Assembly: GCF_024305175.1 (NCBI RefSeq) | Contig: NZ_JAMWYY010000001.1 | Span: 62,001-126,000 of the forward strand | Direction of reading: 5' to 3' | Source: Flavobacterium sp. | GTDB taxonomy: Bacteria > Bacteroidota > Bacteroidia > Flavobacteriales > Flavobacteriaceae | Length of the DNA: 64,000 bases | Shown here: positions 54,217 to 62,432 of the stretch, piece by piece | Position numbering within the stretch: the first letter of the stretch is position 1 | Layout: every line of letters begins with the position of its first letter | Translations under genes and position numbers: made by a program | The notes under the pieces: generated by a model | Told to the model about the DNA's origin: nothing | Databases searched by the model: none | What the model saw: the letters and a program-made list of their open reading frames with translations, nothing else

Positions 54217-54254
54217 AAATTTGGGTTATTAATGTAATTCTATTTTTAAGGGCG

Positions 54255-54285
54255 TAAACCTATTTATTTATTTTTAAAAAAACAA
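54255..54285 (-). promoter_or_regulatory. Probable promoter of gldKLMN
   Basis: TTG (54283-54285), a 20-base A/T spacer and TAGGTTTA (54255-54262; one mismatch to TAnnTTTG) lie on the minus strand, 38 bases before the gldK ATG. The 149-base gap around it is the only sizeable one between topA and gldN. Confidence 0.5.
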
Positions 54286-54365
54286 TTTTTTTATTAAAAA
54301 AACCTCAACACAAAGTAAAGATTTCAATACTTAAAGGAATACAGCCACTAATTATAACAAAAAGA

Positions 54366-55517
54366 TTAAATAATGTTTTTTCTTTGAGCTTTCCATAATC
54401 TCTCAGGAAAACTGTTATTACATGCACCTATATAATCATCATATGTACATGGTAATAACGTATTACGTTTTAATTTATTATCTACACCTGCCACCACGGG
54501 CACTTCTATCCACCATCTGTCTGTTTTATCGCTTTTGTAAAACACCAGTTCTTCATCTTCCGCAGGCACTATATATTTAAGGTAGGTATCTTTAGTATCA
54601 AACGGATACTCATTGCTCCGGTAATTTACACCTTCTATAAAATACCATATAACCTGGGCGATGAGTACTGCTTCCTGTTTGGTGTCATCCTGGTTAAAAA
54701 TCCCCAAAGATGTTACCTTATCACTAATCCCTGCGTAGCGCGCTAATGTACAAATTTCTTTGCCATTAAAACCATTTGGCAAAAAATTAACAATATTACC
54801 TGAATCACCCGATTTTACAGCTCCCATATCAAGGCTTACTATATCAGCATCCCTGAATACAGGTTCTGCAATTGCAGGATTGGCAGTTACTTCGCCAAGG
54901 CGGTAAGCATCAAAGTATAGTTTCTCTATCAGGTCTATCTCTTCCTGTGGGTTAAAATAGGTTTGGTAGCCCACATTACTATAATTAAATAAATTGTTGG
55001 GTTCCTCTACTATTATACGTGTGAGGTAAGAGCCTGCGCTTATTGCTTCGTTCTCTTTACCGAAGTCAAACCGGCTGTCTATAATCGCAAGGTTAACCAT
55101 TTGCTCCAGCCTGTCATACCCACGGTACATGGCATAGGTTAAATCCTGCGAGCCTCCTATTATAACAGGTATAATTTTATTCTTTATCAACTCTTCCACT
55201 ACAGTCCTCACTACATAATAAGTATCCTGTAACGAAGCTCCGGGTTTTATATTGCCCAGATCGGCTATATTGGTGTACCAGTTACCCGGGTATAAAGAGT
55301 AAAGCTGTTTCCTTATATAATTAAGGTGTGGATGCAGCACCGCTTCTCCCCTGCCCCTGTTTTCCAATACTCCTATTATGGCTATCGAAACCCCTTCTGT
55401 ATCCGGAAAATCTCCCTCAAGATGCAAAACCGCTTTTTTACCCAGCGATTGTGCCGAAAGGCCATCTATAAAATTTGCCAGCGAGGCATCAAGAGGTTGT
55501 AAAAACTCAAAAGCCAT
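54366..55517 (-). CDS. Arginase-fold protein with disrupted metal site (often named formimidoylglutamase)
   Basis: This 383-residue member of the ureohydrolase superfamily (arginase, agmatinase, formimidoylglutamase) retains the fold landmarks, but the metal-binding motifs are altered. GGDHS reads GGSQD (His to Gln at 124), DAHxD reads DSRFD (His to Arg at 149; Asp147 and Asp151 kept), and SxDxD reads SLDMG (Asp230 kept, second Asp to Gly at 232). Three of the six usual manganese ligands are thus missing and catalysis seems unlikely. It starts three bases after topA and is followed by gldKLMN, so a non-catalytic role in this neighbourhood is worth considering. The C-terminal region FPERLWKAQRKNII is unlike arginases. 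Confidence 0.85.
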   Translation of the reverse strand: MAFEFLQPLDASLANFIDGLSAQSLGKKAVLHLEGDFPDTEGVSIAIIGVLENRGRGEAVLHPHLNYIRKQLYSLYPGNWYTNIADLGNIKPGASLQDTYYVVRTVVEELIKNKIIPVIIGGSQDLTYAMYRGYDRLEQMVNLAIIDSRFDFGKENEAISAGSYLTRIIVEEPNNLFNYSNVGYQTYFNPQEEIDLIEKLYFDAYRLGEVTANPAIAEPVFRDADIVSLDMGAVKSGDSGNIVNFLPNGFNGKEICTLARYAGISDKVTSLGIFNQDDTKQEAVLIAQVIWYFIEGVNYRSNEYPFDTKDTYLKYIVPAEDEELVFYKSDKTDRWWIEVPVVAGVDNKLKRNTLLPCTYDDYIGACNNSFPERLWKAQRKNII

Positions 55518-55520
55518 ATT

Positions 55521-58040
55521 TTATTTCTTTTTTGCTGTAACTTTTTTAGATGCCGGTTTTTTAGCTGCTGTAGTTTTTTTGGCTGCTGTTTTCTTGGCAG
55601 GTGCTTTTTCCTCTATCAGGGCTTTTACTTTATCAAGCGTAAGCTTTGCCGCATCAACATCTTTACTGAGTTCTATCTTGGTTTTACCCTTAAGGATAAC
55701 CGAGCGGCCCCAGCGGGCTTTCTCTACCCTAATGCCTTCTTCTTCCCAGTTATGGATAACCTTATCGCGTTCTTTTTGCAGCTTATCTTCTATCAGTTCA
55801 TTAATATCTGACTGCGTAAGCCTGTCAAAATTATATTTTTTGCTGACATTAATAAACATACCATCCCACTTTATGAATGGCCCGAAACGCCCCACACCTT
55901 TTTGTACAGGCTCTCCTTTATAGGTTCCTATAGGTGCATCGGCCTGCTCTTTCTCAGCAATCAGCTCTTTAGCCCTTTCAAAACTAACATCCAGCGGGTC
56001 TTCGCCTTTTGGTAATGATATAAATGTTTTGCCGAACCTAACATAAGGACCAAAGCGGCCATTATTAACCTCTACCTCTTCACCTTTATAATCACCTAAT
56101 ATTTTAGGCAGCATAAACAGACCAATAGCTTCATCAAGGGTAATAGTACCTATATTTTGTTCAGGCAGCAGGCTTGCGAATTGCTTCTCTTCATCTTCAG
56201 CATCACCTATTTGTGCCATAGGCCCGAATTTACCCAGGCGTACAATTACAGGTTTCCCTGTTTTAGGGTCAGTCCCCAGTATCCTTTCGCCCGATTCCCT
56301 GTCGGCATTCTTCTCTACATCTTTTACGGTTGGGTGAAAATGGTTATAAAAGACCTGCATCATTTTGGTCCAGTCTTCATTACCCGAAGCTATTTCGTCA
56401 AAATCCTGCTCTACTTTAGCCGTAAAATTATAATCGAGTATGGTGTCAAAATGGTTTACGAGAAAGTCATTTACAATAATACCGATATCAGTAGGCACAA
56501 GCTTGCCTTTATCAGAGCCTACATTTTCTGTAAGCAGTTCTTCTTTTACATCATTTCCTTTCAGCGCCAGTTGCGTATAGTTACGCTCCTGCCCTTCAAA
56601 ACTTCCTTTCTCTACATAATTCCTGCTGATAATGGTAGAAATGGTTGGCGCATAGGTTGACGGGCGCCCAATACCAAGCTCTTCCAGCTTTTTAACCAAT
56701 GATGCTTCGGTGTATCGTGCAGGCGGGCGGCTAAAGCGCTCTGTAGCGGTAATACCGTTTGCCAAAAGCTTTTCGCTTACCCTTAATGCCGGCAACATGC
56801 CTTCCTGTTCTGTATCCTCATCATCATGGCCTTCAAGATATACTTTAAGGAAGCCTTCAAACTTAAGCACCTCGCCCGATGCTGTAAATATTTCGTTATG
56901 GTTATTTGCTTCTATCTTTACATTGGTACGCTCTAACTGGGCATCACTCATTTGTGATGCTACCGTGCGTTTCCATATAAGGTCATAAAGCCTTGCCTGA
57001 TCCCTGTCAACATTTACCGTGTGGCGGGTCATATCTGTAGGGCGAATGGCTTCGTGTGCTTCCTGTGCACCTTTGCTTTTGGTAGCATAGTTGCGCGGCT
57101 TGCTAAACTCTTTACCGTAAGATCTTGTTATTTCGTCTTCGGCAGCAGCCATAGCTTCCTGCGAAAGGTTAACGCTGTCTGTCCTCATATAGGTAATAAG
57201 CCCCGCTTCATAAAGCCTTTGTGCCAGCATCATGGTTACTCCAACGGGCAGGTACAGTTTACGCGCTGCCTCCTGCTGTAAGGTAGAAGTGGTAAATGGT
57301 GCGGCAGGCGATTTTTTTGCCGGCTTGGTTTCAAGGTCTGAAACCTTATATATAGAACCAATGTTTTTATTAAGGAAATCTTTTGCTTCCTGTTTGGTAG
57401 AAAAACTTTTGGGCAGCTTTGCCTTAAATGTTTTTCCTGCCTCATTGCTAAACTCAGCACTTATATTATAGGTTGCTTCCGGCTTAAAATTCTGGATGTC
57501 GCGCTCACGCTCTACTATAAGGCGTACAGATACCGACTGCACCCTGCCTGCCGAAAGCCCACTCTTAACTTTTTTCCATAATACCGGTGAAAGCTCATAC
57601 CCCACAAGCCTGTCGAGCACGCGGCGCGCCTGCTGTGCGTTAACAAGGTCATAATTTATACCTCTCGGGTTTTCTATGGCTTTTTGTATGGCGGTCTTGG
57701 TAATTTCGTGAAAAACAATGCGTTTTGTTTTATTCCTGTCCAGCTTCAATTCTTCCGCAAGGTGCCATGCAATAGCTTCCCCTTCGCGGTCTTCATCACT
57801 TGCCAGCCAAACCATTTCGGCATTTTTAGAAAGATCCCTGAGTTTTTTAACCAAAGCTTTTTTATCGGGAGAAACTTCATACTTAGGTTTAAAGCCATTC
57901 TCTACATCCACACCTATTTCCTTTGACGGAAGGTCGGCAATGTGTCCGTAGCTTGACTCCACCTGATAATCTTTCCCTAAAAATTTTTCTATGGTTTTTG
58001 CCTTTGCAGGCGACTCAACAATCACTAAATTCTTTGCCAT
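55521..58040 (-). CDS. topA: DNA topoisomerase I (type IA)
   Basis: Relaxes negative supercoils. It has 839 residues from MAKNLVIVESPAKAKTIEKF; other in-frame start codons lie up to seven codons upstream. It has the TOPRIM domain with SDEDREGEAIAWHL, the catalytic Tyr284 in GLITYMRTDS, and C-terminal topoisomerase-associated repeats lacking obvious Cys-zinc fingers (RFGPYVRFGKTFISLPKGED, RFGPFIKWDGMFINVSKKYN). The last 30 residues are a Lys/Ala-rich histone-H1-like tail (EEKAPAKKTAAKKTTAAKKP). It is the first gene of a topA / arginase-like pair. Confidence 0.97.
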   Translation of the reverse strand: MAKNLVIVESPAKAKTIEKFLGKDYQVESSYGHIADLPSKEIGVDVENGFKPKYEVSPDKKALVKKLRDLSKNAEMVWLASDEDREGEAIAWHLAEELKLDRNKTKRIVFHEITKTAIQKAIENPRGINYDLVNAQQARRVLDRLVGYELSPVLWKKVKSGLSAGRVQSVSVRLIVERERDIQNFKPEATYNISAEFSNEAGKTFKAKLPKSFSTKQEAKDFLNKNIGSIYKVSDLETKPAKKSPAAPFTTSTLQQEAARKLYLPVGVTMMLAQRLYEAGLITYMRTDSVNLSQEAMAAAEDEITRSYGKEFSKPRNYATKSKGAQEAHEAIRPTDMTRHTVNVDRDQARLYDLIWKRTVASQMSDAQLERTNVKIEANNHNEIFTASGEVLKFEGFLKVYLEGHDDEDTEQEGMLPALRVSEKLLANGITATERFSRPPARYTEASLVKKLEELGIGRPSTYAPTISTIISRNYVEKGSFEGQERNYTQLALKGNDVKEELLTENVGSDKGKLVPTDIGIIVNDFLVNHFDTILDYNFTAKVEQDFDEIASGNEDWTKMMQVFYNHFHPTVKDVEKNADRESGERILGTDPKTGKPVIVRLGKFGPMAQIGDAEDEEKQFASLLPEQNIGTITLDEAIGLFMLPKILGDYKGEEVEVNNGRFGPYVRFGKTFISLPKGEDPLDVSFERAKELIAEKEQADAPIGTYKGEPVQKGVGRFGPFIKWDGMFINVSKKYNFDRLTQSDINELIEDKLQKERDKVIHNWEEEGIRVEKARWGRSVILKGKTKIELSKDVDAAKLTLDKVKALIEEKAPAKKTAAKKTTAAKKPASKKVTAKKK

Positions 58041-58225
58041 CATACATTTGTTTGAGCGCAAAAGTATGCGAATTTTTTAAATATTAGATTTCTGCACAAT
58101 TAAATGCATAGTTTTTTGGAAAAGATTAACCTTAAGTATACGCTGAAAATACCTACAAATTACAAATTGATGTAAAATAAATATTTTTTGTATCTTGTAA
58201 TAACATCCAAAAAAAGAAGCTGATT

Positions 58226-58921
58226 ATGAAACAGATGGAAATAAAATTACTACTACCCTATAATTGGGCACACGCAAGGAGGATAAGGGTTTATGACGAT
58301 GCAGGCAACCTGCTTGTAAAAATTGCCCATAACGAACACCTGTTGGTGCAGGTGGATGATGGCTGCAAACACGTTGTTATAAAACTCGATTTTTATAAAT
58401 CGGTAATTCCGGTACCGGATAATGCCGAAAAACTTTTTTTAGGGCTGTATATGGATTTCCGCGACCGTTTCCCCCATAAATATATCGATACGCTTAAACG
58501 AAAATGCCTTACCGGGCAGTTTATGACCGCCGAAGCATTTGATAATTTCGACCTGAGCTTTTATGAAAACGCGAGGGAATACCTTCCCACAGTTAATTAT
58601 GATAACGCTTCGGTATTTTTAGGATTGCTTATTTCGGCAGGGCTTGTTATAACATCTGTAGTGCAGCAGGAAAATCCGTATCAGGACTTACTGTTCTTTA
58701 TTGGGGTATCAAGTTTAATCTCACTGTTAATGGTAAGAGCCGAAAAAAACAAGATCCTTCTGTACGATTACAAAAGCCGCCTTATAGCTACTGCATTGGC
58801 TTTTGTGCTTGCCTTTATTTTTATAACACCATCTTTTGCCATAAATATGGTTTTCTTTCTGTTTATTTCCTTATACATAATACGTCTGCTCACTAATCTT
58901 AAAACCATTAAAAGCGCATAA
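58226..58921 (+). CDS. Membrane protein of unknown function
   Basis: This 231-residue protein has a soluble N-terminal part of about 130 residues (MKQMEIKLLLPYNWAHARRI, YDDAGNLLVKIAHNEHLLVQ) followed by four hydrophobic segments (FLGLLISAGLVITSVVQ, DLLFFIGVSSLISLLMV, LIATALAFVLAFIFITP, INMVFFLFISLYIIRLL). I do not recognise a family. It is divergent from topA and lies just upstream of miaB. Confidence 0.65.
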   Translation: MKQMEIKLLLPYNWAHARRIRVYDDAGNLLVKIAHNEHLLVQVDDGCKHVVIKLDFYKSVIPVPDNAEKLFLGLYMDFRDRFPHKYIDTLKRKCLTGQFMTAEAFDNFDLSFYENAREYLPTVNYDNASVFLGLLISAGLVITSVVQQENPYQDLLFFIGVSSLISLLMVRAEKNKILLYDYKSRLIATALAFVLAFIFITPSFAINMVFFLFISLYIIRLLTNLKTIKSA

Positions 58922-58935
58922 ACAAATCTGTCATC

Positions 58936-58968
58936 TTGTCATACAATTCAAATTAAATAGTATCTTTG
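58936..58968 (+). promoter_or_regulatory. Possible promoter of miaB
   Basis: TATCTTTG (58961-58968) is a perfect -7 element 32 bases before the miaB ATG. The nearest TTG (58936-58938) gives a 22-base spacer, longer than the usual 19, so the upstream box is uncertain. Confidence 0.5.
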
Positions 58969-59000
58969 CCAATTCAGAAAAAAGCACTACCGAGTGATTT

Positions 59001-60503
59001 ATGGAAAAGATAATTGAAGAAAGCAAGCAGGGCCAAAGCCTTGTCTTAGAGCAGAAAACAGAGAATACCAAAAAACTTTTTATAGAAAGCTACGGCTGCC
59101 AGATGAACTTTTCTGACAGCGAAATTGTAGCGTCTATATTAGCCGGACAGGGCTACAACACCACCCAGAATATTGAGGAGGCCGACCTTGTTTTGGTTAA
59201 TACCTGCTCTATTCGTGATAAAGCCGAGCAAACCGTTAGGAAAAGGCTGGATCAGTATAACAGTATAAAAAAAATAAACCCCGGCATGAAGGTGGGTGTG
59301 CTGGGCTGTATGGCAGAACGCCTTAAAAGCAAATTTCTTGAAGAAGAGAAAATTGTGGATATGGTGGTAGGGCCAGATGCCTATAAAGATATACCCAACC
59401 TGCTTAAAGAGGTAGATGAGGGCCGCGAAGCGGTTAACGTTATACTTAGTAAAGAAGAAACCTACGGAGATGTAGCACCTGTGCGCCTTAACAGTAATGG
59501 CGTTACCGCATTTGTTTCTATAACCCGTGGTTGCGACAACATGTGCACCTTTTGCGTTGTGCCGTTTACCCGTGGGCGCGAGCGTAGCCGCGAGCCGCAA
59601 AGTATAATGGGAGAAATAGCCGACCTGTGGCAGAGAGGCTTTAAAGAAATAACGCTGCTGGGACAAAATGTGGACAGCTACCTATGGTATGGCGGCGGGC
59701 TTAAAAAAGATTATGACAAAGCCAGCGAAATGCAAAAAGCTACTGCTGTGGGCTTTGCACAACTACTGGATATGGTGGCTACTGCCTTCCCTAAAATGCG
59801 TTTCCGTTTCAGCACTTCTAACCCGCAGGATATGCACCTTGAGGTGATAGAAGTAATGGCAAAGCACCATAATATATGTAAGTACATTCACCTGCCGGTA
59901 CAAAGTGGCAGTACAAGGATATTGCAGGCCATGAACCGCCAGCACACCCGAGAGGAGTATATGGAGCTTATTGATAATATTTACCGTATAATACCTGACA
60001 TTTCACTTTCGCAGGATATGATAGCAGGCTTCCCTACCGAAACCGAGGAAGACCACCGGGACACACTTAGCCTGATGGAGCATTGCAAATATGACTTCGG
60101 GTTTATGTTTGCCTATTCGGAACGCCCCGGTACACTTGCCGCACGAAAACTTGAAGATGATGTACCAACAGAGGTTAAGAACCGCAGGCTAACCGAAATA
60201 ATAAACCTTCAGCAAAAAATGGCATGGGAGCGCACCAGGCGTTTTGTAGGCCAAACCGTTGAAGTACTGATAGAAAAACCATCAAAACGCAGCGATGCGC
60301 ACTGGAGCGGACGCAACTCGCAAAACACTACCGTTGTATTCCCTAAGGGCGATTACAAGCCGGGCGACTTTGTAAACGTAAAAATTACTGAATGTACTTC
60401 GGCCACCCTTATTGGCGAAGCTATAGGTTACAGTGAAATGATGACAAGCCCCGTAAACCCCAAAGGGGATAATACAGAGGGCTTTCAAACAATCAATCAA
60501 TAA
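59001..60503 (+). CDS. miaB: tRNA-2-methylthio-N6-dimethylallyladenosine synthase
   Basis: Radical-SAM enzyme that methylthiolates A37 of tRNAs. It has 500 residues. The N-terminal UPF0004 domain carries the auxiliary cluster cysteines C33 (YGCQMNFSDSE), C69 (VNTCSIRDKAEQ) and C103 (GVLGCMAERLK). The radical-SAM motif is C178-x3-C182-x2-C185 (SITRGCDNMCTFCVVPF). A TRAM domain ends near GEAIGYSEM. About 20 extra residues follow (MTSPVNPKGDNTEGFQTINQ), encoded partly by a degenerate copy of a G/C-rich repeat whose inverted partner lies just downstream. Confidence 0.95.
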   Translation: MEKIIEESKQGQSLVLEQKTENTKKLFIESYGCQMNFSDSEIVASILAGQGYNTTQNIEEADLVLVNTCSIRDKAEQTVRKRLDQYNSIKKINPGMKVGVLGCMAERLKSKFLEEEKIVDMVVGPDAYKDIPNLLKEVDEGREAVNVILSKEETYGDVAPVRLNSNGVTAFVSITRGCDNMCTFCVVPFTRGRERSREPQSIMGEIADLWQRGFKEITLLGQNVDSYLWYGGGLKKDYDKASEMQKATAVGFAQLLDMVATAFPKMRFRFSTSNPQDMHLEVIEVMAKHHNICKYIHLPVQSGSTRILQAMNRQHTREEYMELIDNIYRIIPDISLSQDMIAGFPTETEEDHRDTLSLMEHCKYDFGFMFAYSERPGTLAARKLEDDVPTEVKNRRLTEIINLQQKMAWERTRRFVGQTVEVLIEKPSKRSDAHWSGRNSQNTTVVFPKGDYKPGDFVNVKITECTSATLIGEAIGYSEMMTSPVNPKGDNTEGFQTINQ

Positions 60504-60540
60504 TACTAAATAAAATTCCCCCTTCGGGGGTTAGGGGGCT
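60447..60540. repeat. Inverted pair of a dispersed 'CCCCCTTCGGGGG'-type repeat
   Basis: The 3' end of miaB (60447-60470, AGCCCCGTAAACCCC then AAAGGGGAT) and the leader of the next gene (60514-60540, ATTCCCCCTTCGGGGG then TTAGGGGGCT) are imperfect inverted copies of one element; read in the same orientation about 18 of the first 22 bases agree. The downstream copy forms a C-UUCG-G tetraloop hairpin ending two bases before the ATG at 60542. I recall similar elements scattered through Bacteroidota genomes, but cannot verify that here. Confidence 0.65.
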
Positions 60541-60541
60541 T

Positions 60542-61822
60542 ATGGAAAGCGTACAAGCCATAAAACAACGATTTGAAATTATAGGGAACGACCCGCGCCT
60601 TAACCGTGCGTTGGAGAAAGCCATGCAGGTAGCCCCTACCGATATTTCGGTGCTGGTTACCGGAGAAAGCGGTGTGGGTAAGGAAAGTATCCCGAAAATT
60701 ATACATGCCCTTTCGCACCGCAAGCACGGCAAATACATAGCGGTAAATTGTGGCGCCATACCGGAAGGTACAATAGACAGTGAACTTTTCGGGCATGAGA
60801 AAGGCGCTTTTACCGGGGCAACATCTACCCGCGAGGGCTATTTTGAGGTTGCCGACGGTGGTACTATTTTTTTGGATGAAGTAGGAGAACTGCCGCTTAC
60901 TACACAGGTGCGCCTGCTGCGGGTGCTGGAAAACGGTGAGTTTATTAAAGTAGGTTCGAGCCAGGTACAAAAAACCAATGTGCGAATAGTAGCAGCTACC
61001 AATGTAAACATGACAGAGGCAATTGAGAAAGGAAAATTCAGGGAAGACCTGTATTACCGCCTCAGCACCGTAGAAATATCATTACCTCCGCTTCGCGAAC
61101 GTAAAGATGACATACACCTGCTTTTCAGGAAATTTTCATCAGATTTTGCACAGAAATATAAAATGCCGCCTATAAGGCTGGAGGATGATGCTGTAATGCT
61201 GCTGCAAAAGTACCGCTGGAGCGGTAATATACGCCAGTTGCGAAATGTTGCCGAGCAAATATCAGTGCTTGAAACCAACCGCAACATTACAGGCAACACG
61301 TTAAGGGGTTACCTGCCCGAAGCAGGAACCAACCTGCCAGCTGTGGTAAGGGATAAAAAACCGGAGAGCGACTTTAGCAATGAAAGGGAGATATTATATA
61401 AGGTGTTGTTTGATATGCGCAGCGACCTTAACGACCTTAAGAAGCTGACAATGGAGCTGATGCAGAACGGTAACGGTGCTAAAGTTCAGGAATCTAATAA
61501 AAACCTTATTCAGCGTATATATGGCAACCCGCAGGAAGAAGGCAGGGTATTTGAAGAAATGTCGCGTAATGAAATGCTGTCTCCGCAACATACAAGCAGG
61601 CCGGAACCTATAGTAGAACACCATGAGGATGACGATGATGACGGGAATTACCTATTTGCGGAAACAGTTGAAGAGGAAGAAACACTGCGCCTTGATGAAA
61701 AAGAAGTGGAACTGATTAAAAAAGCATTAGAGCGCAACAAAGGCAAAAGAAAGGCAGCAGCCGATGAACTTGGTATAAGTGAAAGGACATTATACAGGAA
61801 AATAAAACAGTATGATCTTTAA
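60542..61822 (+). CDS. Sigma-54-dependent transcriptional activator without receiver domain
   Basis: AAA+ enhancer-binding protein of 426 residues. It starts almost directly with the ATPase domain: Walker A GESGVGKE (41-48), the sigma-54-contacting GAFTGA loop (88-93), Walker B TIFLDEVGE and the R-finger region FREDLYYRLSTVEISLPPLR. A Fis-type helix-turn-helix lies at the C-terminus (GKRKAAADELGISERTLYRK). There is no phospho-receiver or ligand-sensing N-terminal domain, so control must come from elsewhere. A region with acidic stretches (EHHEDDDDDGNYLF) separates ATPase and DNA-binding domains. It overlaps or abuts lptE and may regulate envelope genes. Confidence 0.92.
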   Translation: MESVQAIKQRFEIIGNDPRLNRALEKAMQVAPTDISVLVTGESGVGKESIPKIIHALSHRKHGKYIAVNCGAIPEGTIDSELFGHEKGAFTGATSTREGYFEVADGGTIFLDEVGELPLTTQVRLLRVLENGEFIKVGSSQVQKTNVRIVAATNVNMTEAIEKGKFREDLYYRLSTVEISLPPLRERKDDIHLLFRKFSSDFAQKYKMPPIRLEDDAVMLLQKYRWSGNIRQLRNVAEQISVLETNRNITGNTLRGYLPEAGTNLPAVVRDKKPESDFSNEREILYKVLFDMRSDLNDLKKLTMELMQNGNGAKVQESNKNLIQRIYGNPQEEGRVFEEMSRNEMLSPQHTSRPEPIVEHHEDDDDDGNYLFAETVEEEETLRLDEKEVELIKKALERNKGKRKAAADELGISERTLYRKIKQYDL

Positions 61823-61829
61823 CAGATTA

Positions 61830-62333
61830 ATGAAAAATATAAAATTTTTATTGCTGGCAGTTGTAGCTGTAATGCTTAACGGTTGCGGCATATATAACTT
61901 TACAGGAACCGGAAAAATTGACGCTGAAACATTTCAGGTGAACTACTTTCAGAACAACGCCGATATCGTAGAGCCCGGTGTAGAGTTAACTTTTACAAGA
62001 GCGTTACAAGACCTGATACAGAACCAAACCAACCTTAGCCTTACCAATAGCGGAGGCGACCTTGTTTATGAAGGAGAGATAACACAGTTCCGTATTACCC
62101 CTATGACGGCAACAGCCGACCAGCGCGCAGCGCAAAACAGGCTTACAGTAACTGTAAATGTAAGGTTTACCAACACAAAGAAAGAAGATGATAATTTTGA
62201 AAAGCCATTCAGCTTCTTTTATGATTATCCCGGCGACCAGCTATTAAGCGGTCAGTTACTTAATACCGCCCTTGATGAGATATTTGAAAGGATAACACAG
62301 GATATTTTTAATGAATCGTTGGCGAAATGGTAA
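61830..62333 (+). CDS. lptE: LptE-like LPS-assembly lipoprotein
   Basis: This 167-residue lipoprotein starts at the ATG at 61830 (MKNIKFLLLAVVAVMLNGCG); an upstream ATG at 61812 lies within the previous gene. Cys19 is the lipid site. The mature part begins GIYNFTGTGKIDAETFQVNY and contains the strand/helix pattern of LptE/RlpB (LTFTRALQDLIQNQTNLSLT, DLVYEGEITQFRITPMTATA). LptE plugs the LptD barrel that inserts lipopolysaccharide. It follows the sigma-54 regulator closely, suggesting cotranscription. Confidence 0.85.
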   Translation: MKNIKFLLLAVVAVMLNGCGIYNFTGTGKIDAETFQVNYFQNNADIVEPGVELTFTRALQDLIQNQTNLSLTNSGGDLVYEGEITQFRITPMTATADQRAAQNRLTVTVNVRFTNTKKEDDNFEKPFSFFYDYPGDQLLSGQLLNTALDEIFERITQDIFNESLAKW

Positions 62334-62342
62334 ATTGTCGCA

Positions 62343-62412
62343 TGTCGGATGCCGGAAGTCCGATATATCATACCTAAACTATTAAAGATCCTCTAACTTC
62401 GGACATCGGACA
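62343..62412. repeat. Imperfect inverted repeat in the lptE-downstream gap
   Basis: Two 17-base arms, TGTCGGATGCCGGAAGT (62343-62359) and ACTTCGGACATCGGACA (62396-62412), are complementary at 14 of 17 positions around a 36-base AT-rich loop. It fills most of the 99 bases between lptE and the next gene. The arms contain internal direct repeats (TCGGACA-TCGGACA type). This looks like a small dispersed non-coding element, not a terminator, because no T-run follows. Confidence 0.6.
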
Positions 62413-62432
62413 CCCAAATATCAAACAAGAAC

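Noticed and set aside
38935..55517. A split histidine-utilisation pathway (hutU plus formimidoylglutamase)
   Set aside because: The two genes are more than 13 kb apart, hutH and hutI are absent from the window, and the arginase-like protein has lost three of its metal ligands.
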